NCBI GenBank assembly: GCA_030612965.1
Contig: JAUWMW010000126.1
Coordinates: 1-6,811, forward strand
Length of the DNA stretch: 6,811 nucleotides
Source: a bacterium
GTDB taxonomy: Bacteria; Zixibacteria; MSB-5A5; GN15; FEB-12
Direction of reading: 5' to 3'
The translations under genes and the position numbers were made by a program. Under the pieces are notes generated by a model, which saw nothing but the letters and a program-made list of their open reading frames with translations, ran no database searches and was not told the DNA's origin. This document shows, piece by piece, positions 1 through 5,929 of the stretch (position 1 is its first letter; every line of letters begins with the position of its first letter).

Positions 1-407
1 GTCACGATGGGGCGGGCGGTGAGGCCGTAGATCAGGGAATCGATGTAGGGTCCGTTGAGTTCGGACAAAAAGTAGACTGTGTCCGGTCCTGTCGACGTCG
101 TGGCGAGATAGGTGTAGTTGTCGTCGAGGATGAAAAGCTCCGAAAGCGAGTCCGATTCCTGCGCCTGTGAGAGCAGGTTGGTGGCGTTCAGATAGGCGTC
201 CAGATCGCCCAGCGTGAGTCCGTCGACCATCTCCGGCGAGAGCGCCAGGGAGGTGGTTGCAGCCACGGCTGAGAGTCGGCGGCTTAACTGTTGGTCGAGC
301 AGTTGCGCGGTGCGGTCATAGAAGACCCACCAGGCGAGGTTGACGGCGAGGATCAACAGAATAGTGAACAGGGCTACGGCTAACAGTCTTTTCGACGAGG
401 TGAACAT
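1..407 (-). CDS. Membrane-anchored sensor protein, N-terminal part (probably a sensor histidine kinase)
   Basis: The minus-strand frame stays open from an ATG at 407 to the window edge, giving 135 codons; the C-terminus is off-window. The product begins MFTSSKRLL, then has one hydrophobic segment at about residues 8-29. After it comes a soluble stretch rich in Asp, Thr and Leu, including a helical region (residues 35-50, DRTAQLLDQQLSRRLSAVAA) and an alpha/beta part with FILDDNYTYLATTS at about 92-105. A short cytoplasmic N-terminus, one membrane helix and an extracytoplasmic domain of this style are typical of Cache-like sensor kinases or chemoreceptors, but no catalytic domain is visible, so the kinase call is inference. 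No Shine-Dalgarno sequence precedes the ATG. The frame stays open upstream, but only through proline-coding C runs, with a GTG at 509 as the next possible start; ATG 407 is much better. The gene is divergent from the TPR lipoprotein gene. Confidence 0.7.
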   Translation of the reverse strand, partial: MFTSSKRLLAVALFTILLILAVNLAWWVFYDRTAQLLDQQLSRRLSAVAATTSLALSPEMVDGLTLGDLDAYLNATNLLSQAQESDSLSELFILDDNYTYLATTSTGPDTVYFLSELNGPYIDSLIYGLTARPIV

Positions 408-413
408 GTATCT

Positions 414-442
414 ATTATCGGTGGGCGCGGGTGGGGAGTCAA
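414..442 (-). promoter_or_regulatory. Sigma-70-type promoter of the sensor gene, predicted leaderless
   Basis: On the minus strand, TTGACT (442-437, 5/6 to consensus) is followed by a 17-bp spacer and GATAAT (419-414, 5/6). Exactly six bases separate the -10 box from the ATG at 407-405, so the expected +1 coincides with the A of the start codon. That fits the lack of a ribosome binding site. The spacer is unusually C-rich on this strand. Hexamers and spacing are seen directly; leaderless expression is inferred. Confidence 0.5.
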
Positions 443-464
443 GGATTGTGGGGGGGGGCGGGGG
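423..464 (+). other. G-rich tract, possible G-quadruplex
   Basis: The plus strand carries G runs at 423-425, 429-431, 433-436, 450-458 (nine G) and 460-464 (five G). Four or more runs of at least three G lie within 42 bases, although one loop is 13 nt, longer than the usual limit. The octamer GGATTGTG occurs at both ends of the long run (443-450 and 463-470). The tract overlaps the spacer and -35 box of the minus-strand promoter, so a folded structure could affect it. Function is not demonstrated. Confidence 0.35.
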
Positions 465-540
465 ATTGTGCCAGGTGCGGCTCGTAGAGAAACGGGATGC
501 CTGATTCACCATGTCCCTTGTCACTGCCAATTCTCCGCTG

Positions 541-559
541 GTCAGATATCGACTCTGAC
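541..559. repeat. Short perfect palindrome upstream of the TPR gene promoter
   Basis: GTCAGA (541-546) and TCTGAC (554-559) form a perfect 6-bp inverted repeat with a 7-nt centre. It ends 14 bp before the -35 box at 574. A run of six T lies at 567-572, seven bases after the arm, which is too far for a good intrinsic terminator, and no plus-strand gene ends nearby. An activator or repressor site is possible. Confidence 0.3.
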
Positions 560-573
560 ACCCCCGTTTTTTC

Positions 574-601
574 TTGAAAACAATATCCGTTTGGCTATGT
601 T
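574..601 (+). promoter_or_regulatory. Candidate promoter of the TPR lipoprotein gene
   Basis: TTGAAA (574-579, 5/6) and TATGTT (596-601, 4/6) are separated by 16 bp. Transcription would start near 608, giving a leader of about 38 nt. The start codon has only a weak purine stretch (AAGAGA, 638-643) as ribosome binding site. Confidence 0.4.
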
Positions 602-645
602 ACACGTAGTAGAAAGTGTGGAAAAGAAGCCGATAATAAGAGAAT

Positions 646-2121
646 ATGAAGATCAAGAGAACATTGATACTGGCAGTCGCGCTGGGCGCAGTGCTTATTG
701 GGTTGGTCGGCTGTGAAGCGCAGAAGGGCAGTCTGGTGCCGATTACCACTTGCTCAGACGAAGCGCTCAGTGCCTTCCTGACGGGGCGGAACCTGGGTGA
801 AAAACTTCGCACCGAGGAAGCGCGGCCTTATTTTGAGAAAGCGGTGGAACTGGATCCTAAGTTTGCCATGGCCTATCTGTCGCTGGCGTTTACCGAGCCA
901 AGCACCAAAGGTTTTTTCGCCCGGCTGAACAAGGCGGTGTCGCTGGTGGAAAAAGTTTCGGAGGGAGAACGGCTCTGGATTCTGGGGACTCAGGCCGGCA
1001 CCAACGCCGACCGCGTTGGTGAGAGGGAGTACGACCGTCAGTTGGTTGAGATGTATCCGGATGACCCGCGCGCGAACAACGTGATGGCCGGGCATTACTT
1101 CAACGGGCAGGACTGGGGACTCGCTATTGAGTATTACAACCGGGCGTTGCTGCTGGACTCATCGTTTTCAATACCGTATAACCAGATCGGGTATGCCCAT
1201 CGTTTTATGGGAGATTTCGAGAAGGCAGAGCAGGCTTTCAAGAAGTACCTTGAACTGATTCCGGACGATCCGAACCCCTACGATTCCTATGCCGAGCTTC
1301 TGATGAAAATGGGCAAGTACGACGAGTCTATAGCGATGTATGAAGAGGCGCTGGCGGTCAATCCTGCGTTCAGAATTTCCCACATCGGCGTCGCCACCAA
1401 CCTTTGCTTCAAAGATGAATATGAAGCTGCTCGCGAGCGTCTTCGGACACAGATGCTTGAGACCGCCCCCGACAATGGTGTGCGCCGCACCGCGCACGGT
1501 GCGATCACGTTGACCTACGTATATGAAGGTCGTTATGAAGAGGCGATCCAGGAGTTGAAGAAACAGTACGCCCTGGCTGAAGAGATTTGGGACGCTTCTG
1601 CGATGGCGAATGATTTGGGTGTGATGGGTTCGATATTCATTGAGGAGGGCGCACCGGACAAAGCCAGGTTGGTCTGCAACAAAGCGATGAAGTTAATGGA
1701 AAACTCGGAGTTGCCGAAACCGGTCAAGGAAAACGCCAAGCGCGGATACTTGTACAACTCGGCCCGGATATCACTTTTGAAAAAGGACCTGGCCACGGCC
1801 AAAGCCAAAGCGCACGAGTATTCCAAGCAGGTTCAAGCTCTCGACGATCCCGGTCAGATCCGGGCCTCGCACACTCTCATGGCGCTGATCGCACTAGGTG
1901 AGAAAAAGTACGGTCGGGCGATCGAGCATCTGACACAGGCCAATCAGCGGAATCCATATACGTTCTACCGAATGATGTTAGCCTACCAGGGTCTGAACGA
2001 CGACGAAAGGGCCGAGGAGATGTGTCGACAGGTGGTCGAGTTCAACCAGATCAACAGCCTCGTCTATGCCTACGTCAGGAACAAGGCGCGCGAGATCCTC
2101 GCCACTACCTACGTCCAATGA
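646..2121 (+). CDS. Tetratricopeptide repeat lipoprotein
   Basis: This encodes 491 residues. The N-terminus is a lipoprotein signal peptide: basic MKIKR, a hydrophobic core at 7-21, and lipobox L-V-G-C with the lipidated cysteine at 23. The mature protein should therefore be anchored in a membrane facing the periplasm or outside. The rest is almost all helical TPR-type repeats. Clear units lie at about 40-73 (EARPYFEKAVELDPKFA), 142-175, 176-209 (GDFEKAEQAFKKYLELIPDD), 210-243 (GKYDESIAMYEEALAVNP) and 412-445, and weaker ones at about 285-350. No enzymatic motif is visible, so it is probably a scaffold for protein contacts. Similar TPR proteins occur in many environmental bacteria, and TPR blocks of this style also follow Ser/Thr kinase or adenylate cyclase domains; here the TPR part stands alone behind a signal peptide. 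It sits alone between a divergent sensor gene and a tRNA gene. ATG 646 is chosen because the signal peptide begins there. The partner is unknown. Confidence 0.85.
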   Translation: MKIKRTLILAVALGAVLIGLVGCEAQKGSLVPITTCSDEALSAFLTGRNLGEKLRTEEARPYFEKAVELDPKFAMAYLSLAFTEPSTKGFFARLNKAVSLVEKVSEGERLWILGTQAGTNADRVGEREYDRQLVEMYPDDPRANNVMAGHYFNGQDWGLAIEYYNRALLLDSSFSIPYNQIGYAHRFMGDFEKAEQAFKKYLELIPDDPNPYDSYAELLMKMGKYDESIAMYEEALAVNPAFRISHIGVATNLCFKDEYEAARERLRTQMLETAPDNGVRRTAHGAITLTYVYEGRYEEAIQELKKQYALAEEIWDASAMANDLGVMGSIFIEEGAPDKARLVCNKAMKLMENSELPKPVKENAKRGYLYNSARISLLKKDLATAKAKAHEYSKQVQALDDPGQIRASHTLMALIALGEKKYGRAIEHLTQANQRNPYTFYRMMLAYQGLNDDERAEEMCRQVVEFNQINSLVYAYVRNKAREILATTYVQ

Positions 2122-2229
2122 GTTTGGGAGCGTCGGGCGTTTGCCGACCAATAATCCCTTGGACATGCGCGGAGAGCGGTCGGTCGTTTTGCGGACATCG
2201 GCAGTCTGCGTTGCGGTGAGTGATATTCC

Positions 2230-2257
2230 TTGACAGGGGAAGCAGAAACAGTATAAT
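2230..2257 (+). promoter_or_regulatory. Consensus sigma-70 promoter for tRNA-Glu
   Basis: A perfect TTGACA (2230-2235) and a perfect TATAAT (2252-2257) are separated by 16 bp. The predicted start near 2264 leaves a 5' leader of about 18 nt before the mature tRNA. A double-perfect promoter suits a highly expressed stable RNA. It also supports housekeeping sigma-factor hexamers of the E. coli type in this organism. Confidence 0.85.
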
Positions 2258-2282
2258 AGACGGCCAATAAGACCGAAGGCAT

Positions 2283-2358
2283 GACCCCATCGTCCAGTGG
2301 CCTAGGACGGCGCCCTTTCACGGCGCAAACACGGGTTCGACTCCCGTTGGGGTCACCA
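2283..2358 (+). tRNA. tRNA-Glu (anticodon UUC)
   Basis: A full cloverleaf can be drawn. The acceptor stem is 2283-2289 with 2348-2354, all seven pairs Watson-Crick. The D stem is GTCC/GGAC (2292-2295 with 2305-2308) with loop AGTGGCCTA. The anticodon stem is GCGCC/GGCGC (2310-2314 with 2322-2326) with loop CTTTCAC and anticodon TTC at 2317-2319. The T stem is ACGGG/CCCGT (2331-2335 with 2343-2347) with loop TTCGACT. The discriminator is A (2355) and CCA is encoded at 2356-2358. The variable loop has four bases. Conserved T8, A14 and A21 are present. Nothing suggests a pseudogene. Confidence 0.97.
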
Positions 2359-2366
2359 AATTTGAT

Positions 2367-2400
2367 TTTTCAGCGTTTGATTCCCGTAAGACGTTGAAAA
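2367..2400 (+). repeat. Inverted repeat just downstream of tRNA-Glu
   Basis: TTTTCAGCGT (2367-2376) pairs with ACGTTGAAAA (2391-2400): ten pairs, one of them G-T, around a 14-nt loop. It starts nine bases after the encoded CCA. The large loop and AT-rich base make it a weak terminator; it may be a processing or insertion relic. Confidence 0.35.
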
Positions 2401-2409
2401 CTAAGTTTG

Positions 2410-2438
2410 TTTCGGCGGTTCCAAAAGAGCCGCCGAAA
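2410..2438 (+). terminator. Strong hairpin after tRNA-Glu, probable transcript end
   Basis: TTTCGGCGGTTC (2410-2421) pairs with GAGCCGCCGAAA (2427-2438) around a CAAAA loop: 12 pairs including one G-T, with a GC-rich core. It is the strongest hairpin I found and lies 52 bases after the tRNA, where a terminator is expected. No T run follows (TACGTTACTC), and none is present on the opposite strand, so it is not a canonical intrinsic terminator. It may block 3' exonucleases during tRNA maturation or assist factor-dependent termination. Confidence 0.5.
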
Positions 2439-2592
2439 TACGTTACTCCCCTCGGAAATGCGAAGCTTTGGAACCTTTGCCGGTTGTCAAGGCTTGTGGG
2501 TGCCCAAAACTCCGCCGGGCTTTTCAGCAACTCACAGCGATAGATTACACAAGGCTCGATACTCTCCGGAGATACCTGTAATTCGCTCAAAG

Positions 2593-2712
2593 ATGAGCAG
2601 GAATCGTTTTTCAACAGAGAGCATCGTCCGGGAGCTCCGCGAGGCCGAGGTTTTGCCTTCCCGCGGCCAGGTCAATAGACTGTTTGGGCGCGCAGGCGCG
2701 ATGAGACCTTGA
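2593..2712 (+). pseudogene. Decayed 5' fragment of an IS3-type transposase orfA
   Basis: Translation from ATG 2593 begins MSRNRFSTESIVRELREAEV. This strongly recalls the start of IS3-family OrfA proteins (pattern M.RKRF..EQIV..LREAEV), the first helix of the DNA-binding region. Resemblance fades after about residue 26: the expected helix-turn-helix (VAE.CR..GV...TYY.W) is only faintly echoed by RLFGRAG, and a stop follows at 2710-2712, leaving 39 residues against the usual 90-100. No orfB, terminal inverted repeats or target duplication are seen nearby. The frame is also open upstream to 2407, but that part resembles nothing I know. The fragment lies about 235 bp from the tRNA, as expected for debris at an insertion-prone site. 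The family call rests on about 25 residues. Confidence 0.5.
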
Positions 2713-2723
2713 GCGGTATGTGC

Positions 2724-2751
2724 TTGCCTAGTGGAGAAATCCGGATATATT
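2724..2751 (+). promoter_or_regulatory. Candidate promoter of the C25 peptidase gene
   Basis: TTGCCT (2724-2729, 4/6) and TATATT (2746-2751, 5/6) lie 16 bp apart. Transcription would start near 2758, giving a leader of about 79 nt. It is the best match I found between the transposase fragment and the gene, but is clearly weaker than the tRNA and Rrf2 promoters. Confidence 0.35.
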
Positions 2752-2827
2752 GTGTGTACAGCAACTATCCAGCGGCAGTCCCGTTTAGCACGGATGTATG
2801 GCTCGTATTCAGTCGGCATCCAACTAT

Positions 2828-2832
2828 GGAGG
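2828..2832 (+). promoter_or_regulatory. Shine-Dalgarno site fixing the peptidase start
   Basis: GGAGG lies four bases before ATG 2837. The in-frame ATG at 2798 has no such site and would put 13 polar residues before the signal peptide. This decides for 2837. Confidence 0.85.
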
Positions 2833-2836
2833 AAAC

Positions 2837-5713
2837 ATGATTAAAAAAAGCTGTTTCTTTTCGAGGGTCATATTATGGCCGGCACTGAGTCTGATCACCG
2901 CGATGACGGCGACGGCAGACGATGCCTCACTCCCACCTGTTGAACAGGTTTACACATTCTCGCGGCCGCAAATAGAGACTGTCAAAATCGACGGCCAGAT
3001 GTTTGACCGAGCAGTGATTGATGACTGTCCCGTTTCTGGTTTAGTTGGACAACCGGCTCTTCCAACAAAAAGAGCAAGAATCTTGCTTCCCTATGGCCAG
3101 CAGTTGTCGAATGTCGAGGTCGTTGTTGGTGAAAAAGCACTGGTTGCAACCGGTCTGCGGCTACTGCCCATCGAACAGCCGTTTGCAATGTCGACGCCAC
3201 CGGACCAGATCCCACCGCTGGCCATCGATGAAGCAGCTTACGCCCGCAGCGAGGTCATGCCGACGATAAAGCACCGGGTTCGATCTACTCAGTCCTTTCA
3301 CGGATATCGGGTGGTCTTTATCGATCTCATACCGGTAGAGTATATTCCAGCTAATGGTGCTCTTTTCTACTATCCTGAGATGAAGATCATTGTCCAGACA
3401 GAGGTTTCGTCCACAACTACAGCTTTGCGTAGTTTGGCTATCGATGCCAAGGTTGTGTCCGTGAAAGTTGACAATAATGCTCAACTTCTCAGCTACCCGT
3501 CGATAGGATTGCCTTCATCTCGTGCATACGAACTCCTTATCATCTCACCAACCGATCTGGCCGCAGCCTATCAGCCCCTGAAGGATTATCACGACGCACA
3601 CGGCGTCCCGACCGAAATCCACACTCTGGACCAGATCGGCAGCAACGATCCGCATACGGTTCGTGATTACATCCGCAACGAGTATCTGTCTAATGATATT
3701 AGTCTGGTTCTTATCGGCGCCGATGATGATATTATTCCTGCTCTCGACGTATATGTCCAGGTTCTGCTGAGTTCCGGAAGTCTCACTGAGTATGACATGC
3801 CGGGTGATTTCTATTTTGCCTGTCTGGACGGCACCTTCAATTACGACGGTGACGCCTACTGGGCGGAACCCACCGATGGTGAGGGGGGTGGTGATATCGA
3901 TTTGCTTCCGGAAGTCGGTGTCGGCCGGATTTCCGCTGCCAGTGTCGAAGAAGTCACGAACATGGTGACAAAGACTATCGCTTATCTTGAGAGTGAGGCA
4001 GCGTATTTGTCCAAGGTCGTGCTGGCTGGGGAACAGTTGAGATTCGGTGGTCTGGGTGAATATGGCGGTTATGCCATGGAAGAGATGGATGGTGGTTCCG
4101 ACGCTCATGGTTTTACTACGATGGGTTTCCCGGCTGATCAATATGAGATAGATAAACTGTATGATCTGACTTTTCTCCCCAACAACTTGTGGTCGTCCAG
4201 TGAGATAATAGATCGAATCAACTCTGGAGTTCATATAGTGGACCATCTTGGTCATAGTTTCATCGGTTACGCAATGCGCACTGACACTACCATGCTCAAG
4301 AACCAACTCACAAATACCGAATTCTGTTTTTTGTACGCTGAAGGATGCACGGCTGGCATATTCGATCTCTATGACTGTTGGGCCGAATACGTTACTGTCA
4401 AACTCGCCACTGGTGGGTTCGGATGTATAGCCAACTCTCGCGGTGGAATAGGGTCGCGATCAACCCAACATCCGGTTCACGTGATCAATCGTGAATTCTG
4501 GGATGCGATTTACAGCGCTGACGAGGGATATCCAGAGTTGGGTATGGCTATGCTTGATGCGCGGTTTGACCTGGCTGCCCGGATTAATGATGTCGCCATG
4601 AGATGGACCTACTACGAAACCAACCTCTTCGCCGATCCGGCTGTTCGAATCAAGCCGGTCCGCAGTCTATCAGTAATGTTCCCCAACGGTACCCCGGAGA
4701 CGGTGGCACCAGGGGAGTCGACAAGCTTTGATGTTATGGTGACCGGGATTGGCGAGGGTGTACAACTGACCGGGTCAGGGCTATTGCATTGCGTAATCGA
4801 TGGGGGGGAGCCGTTAGAACTACCTCTGGAGCTAGTTAGGAATGAGTATTATCAGGCGACGCTACCGCTGCTTGAGTGTGGCCAGGTCGTGGATTTCTAT
4901 GTCAGCATTGAAGAATCACAATCCGGACGACGTTACGCGCCCGATCCGTCCGAACCCTTGAGGGCTATAGCCGTTACCGAAGAGATAACGATCTTTCAGG
5001 ATGATTTCGAGAGCGACGCCGGGTGGACAATATCGGGTGGACTTTGGTCGCGTGGAGTACCGTTGGGTGCCGGAGGGGATGAGCAGCAATACCCCGTACC
5101 CGATCCAACCGAAGGCTGCCTTGGTCCTGCGGTCATGGGCTACAATCTCGCGGGTAACTACGAGAATGGCCTGCCTCAACATCATGTTACATCGCCAGGT
5201 ATTGATTGCTCGGATATGGAGAACACGCGTCTTCGCTACTGCCGCTGGCTGGCCGTGGAGCAACCGATTTATGATCAGGCTTCGGTTTCAATCAGCACCG
5301 ATGGAACCAACTGGACGACACTCTGGCAGAACCCCGCTGTTATCGCTGATATTCAATGGAACGCCACCGAATACGATATCTCAGAGTACGCCGATAACGA
5401 AGCGGAAGTGTTCTTGCGTTGGACGATGGGGCCGACCGATGGTGCAATGGTCTATTGCGGTTGGAATCTTGATAATGTGCGGGTTGTTTCGCTTTACTGC
5501 CAGGATTGGATCTGCGCCGACATCGACGGCAACGGCAACGGTCCCGACATCGCCGACTTAGTCTATCTGGTCGACTATATGTTCAACGAAGGTCCAGAGC
5601 CGCCGGTGGTGGACGCAGCCAATGTCGATGGACTCGGCGAGGTCGACATAGCTGATTTGGTATACGTGGTCGACTACATGTTCAACAGCGGTCCGGAGCC
5701 TACTTGTCCGTAG
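2837..5713 (+). CDS. Secreted C25 (gingipain-type) cysteine peptidase with C-terminal dockerin-like repeats
   Basis: The 958-residue product has a signal peptide (MIKK, hydrophobic core about 10-24, likely cut after ATA at 28). Residues about 36-200 look like the C25 propeptide, with GQPALP at 71-76. The catalytic domain spans about 228-606: LVLIGADDDIIP (290-301), an acidic stretch likely to bind calcium (D320-D355), PEVGVGRI (358-365), DHLGHS with candidate catalytic His473, AEGCTAGIFD with candidate catalytic Cys504, and a closing LFADPAVRI (597-605). The His-Cys distance of 31 is close to gingipain RgpB. An Ig-like segment (about 608-712) and a probable beta-sandwich lectin- or MAM-like domain (about 716-885) follow. 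The end (893-958) is a paired dockerin-like EF-hand module. I see no type IX sorting tail such as gingipains carry. It probably degrades proteins outside the cell; specificity is unknown. It has its own candidate promoter and looks monocistronic. The C25 call is firm; the middle domains are tentative. Confidence 0.88.
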   Translation: MIKKSCFFSRVILWPALSLITAMTATADDASLPPVEQVYTFSRPQIETVKIDGQMFDRAVIDDCPVSGLVGQPALPTKRARILLPYGQQLSNVEVVVGEKALVATGLRLLPIEQPFAMSTPPDQIPPLAIDEAAYARSEVMPTIKHRVRSTQSFHGYRVVFIDLIPVEYIPANGALFYYPEMKIIVQTEVSSTTTALRSLAIDAKVVSVKVDNNAQLLSYPSIGLPSSRAYELLIISPTDLAAAYQPLKDYHDAHGVPTEIHTLDQIGSNDPHTVRDYIRNEYLSNDISLVLIGADDDIIPALDVYVQVLLSSGSLTEYDMPGDFYFACLDGTFNYDGDAYWAEPTDGEGGGDIDLLPEVGVGRISAASVEEVTNMVTKTIAYLESEAAYLSKVVLAGEQLRFGGLGEYGGYAMEEMDGGSDAHGFTTMGFPADQYEIDKLYDLTFLPNNLWSSSEIIDRINSGVHIVDHLGHSFIGYAMRTDTTMLKNQLTNTEFCFLYAEGCTAGIFDLYDCWAEYVTVKLATGGFGCIANSRGGIGSRSTQHPVHVINREFWDAIYSADEGYPELGMAMLDARFDLAARINDVAMRWTYYETNLFADPAVRIKPVRSLSVMFPNGTPETVAPGESTSFDVMVTGIGEGVQLTGSGLLHCVIDGGEPLELPLELVRNEYYQATLPLLECGQVVDFYVSIEESQSGRRYAPDPSEPLRAIAVTEEITIFQDDFESDAGWTISGGLWSRGVPLGAGGDEQQYPVPDPTEGCLGPAVMGYNLAGNYENGLPQHHVTSPGIDCSDMENTRLRYCRWLAVEQPIYDQASVSISTDGTNWTTLWQNPAVIADIQWNATEYDISEYADNEAEVFLRWTMGPTDGAMVYCGWNLDNVRVVSLYCQDWICADIDGNGNGPDIADLVYLVDYMFNEGPEPPVVDAANVDGLGEVDIADLVYVVDYMFNSGPEPTCP
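5516..5701 (+). repeat. Tandem dockerin-like repeat pair inside the peptidase gene
   Basis: Two related units encode residues 894-922 and 928-955. Both contain DIADLVY, VDYMFN and GPEP. The second has a regular 12-residue EF-type loop (N929, D931, L933, E935, D937, D940), although Leu at position 5 is a poor calcium ligand. The first (D895, D897, N899, N901, D904, D907) is one residue longer. Cys893 and Cys957 bracket the pair and could form a disulfide. The units have drifted at synonymous sites, so the duplication is old. Confidence 0.8.
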
Positions 5714-5733
5714 GTTCATCTATGTTCGTAGGC

Positions 5734-5754
5734 AGCCACGCGCCATGCGTGGTT
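5734..5754 (+). terminator. Hairpin downstream of the C25 peptidase gene
   Basis: CCACGC (5736-5741) and GCGTGG (5747-5752) form a perfect 6-bp GC-rich stem with a 5-nt loop, extendable by a G-T and an A-T pair to 5734-5754. It lies 20 bases after the stop codon. No T run follows, so intrinsic termination is doubtful. The nearest T run, 5827-5832, is more likely part of the next promoter. Confidence 0.35.
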
Positions 5755-5826
5755 AGCAGTGACATGATCGTGGGTTAATCACCAAGCCTCAAGAGAGCAG
5801 GTCACCCGGCAAGTGCAGGTTCGGCA

Positions 5827-5875
5827 TTTTTTGTAAAAAAAATCACTTGACGGTAGACCTTAATATTATTATCAT
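5827..5875 (+). promoter_or_regulatory. Strong promoter of the Rrf2 operon with UP-like element
   Basis: TTGACG (5847-5852, 5/6) and TATCAT (5870-5875, 5/6) lie at the ideal 17-bp spacing. Directly upstream, six T and eight A (5827-5842) occupy about -41 to -55, where an UP element contacts the RNA polymerase alpha subunit. Transcription should start near 5882, with a leader of about 48 nt. Confidence 0.7.
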
Positions 5876-5886
5876 TTTACTAAGGT
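5857..5886. promoter_or_regulatory. Operator-like inverted repeat over the Rrf2 promoter
   Basis: ACCTTA (5857-5862) and TAAGGT (5881-5886) are perfect inverted arms 18 bp apart. Five of the nine inner position pairs are also complementary, giving 11 of 15. The palindrome covers the -10 box and the predicted +1, so a bound dimer would block polymerase. Rrf2 proteins bind as dimers to sites of roughly this size and often repress their own genes. The AT-rich centre raises the chance of accidental symmetry. Confidence 0.4.
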
Positions 5887-5929
5887 TTTGGCTCAGAACG
5901 GTCAGCTTCAGGAAGGTGGAGATAGTGCA

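Larger units (their letters stand above)
2359..2836. other. 478-bp region without an intact gene, after tRNA-Glu
   Basis: Between the tRNA and the C25 peptidase start I find no intact gene. The region holds two inverted repeats (2367-2400 and 2410-2438), a decayed transposase fragment (2593-2712) and a weak promoter (2724-2751), each listed separately. In 2439-2592 I see nothing recognisable on either strand. Open frames here are either antisense to the tRNA or lack a ribosome binding site and family resemblance outside the transposase-like part. Confidence 0.6.

Noticed and set aside
468..716. Plus-strand open frame of 82 codons across the TPR promoter
   Set aside because: It overlaps the lipoprotein signal peptide in another frame, spans the promoter, and its translation resembles no protein family.
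2191..2209. Stem GCGGAC/GTCTGC between the TPR gene and the tRNA as a terminator
   Set aside because: The stem is six pairs with one G-T, no T run follows, and it abuts the tRNA promoter; the same weakness applies to GTCGG/CCGAC at 2132-2148.
2318..2614. Minus-strand open frame of 98 codons ending in TPTGVEPVFAP
   Set aside because: Its C-terminus is the antisense translation of the tRNA-Glu T arm and acceptor, a well-known source of phantom proteins. It has no ribosome binding site or domain.
2798..2836. Upstream ATG start for the peptidase
   Set aside because: It has no Shine-Dalgarno site and would bury the signal peptide behind 13 polar residues; GGAGG at 2828-2832 points to ATG 2837.
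3275..3283. CGGGTTCGA match to the tRNA T arm inside the peptidase gene, a possible attachment-site copy
   Set aside because: Only nine bases match, the rest of the tRNA 3' end is absent, and the site is in intact coding sequence; chance explains it.
3545..4306. Minus-strand open frame of 253 codons
   Set aside because: It lies wholly antisense to the C25 catalytic domain, whose motifs are clear; the translation shows no family features.
5001..5561. Plus-strand open frame of 186 codons
   Set aside because: It is an out-of-frame shadow of the beta-sandwich and dockerin part of the peptidase, without a ribosome binding site.
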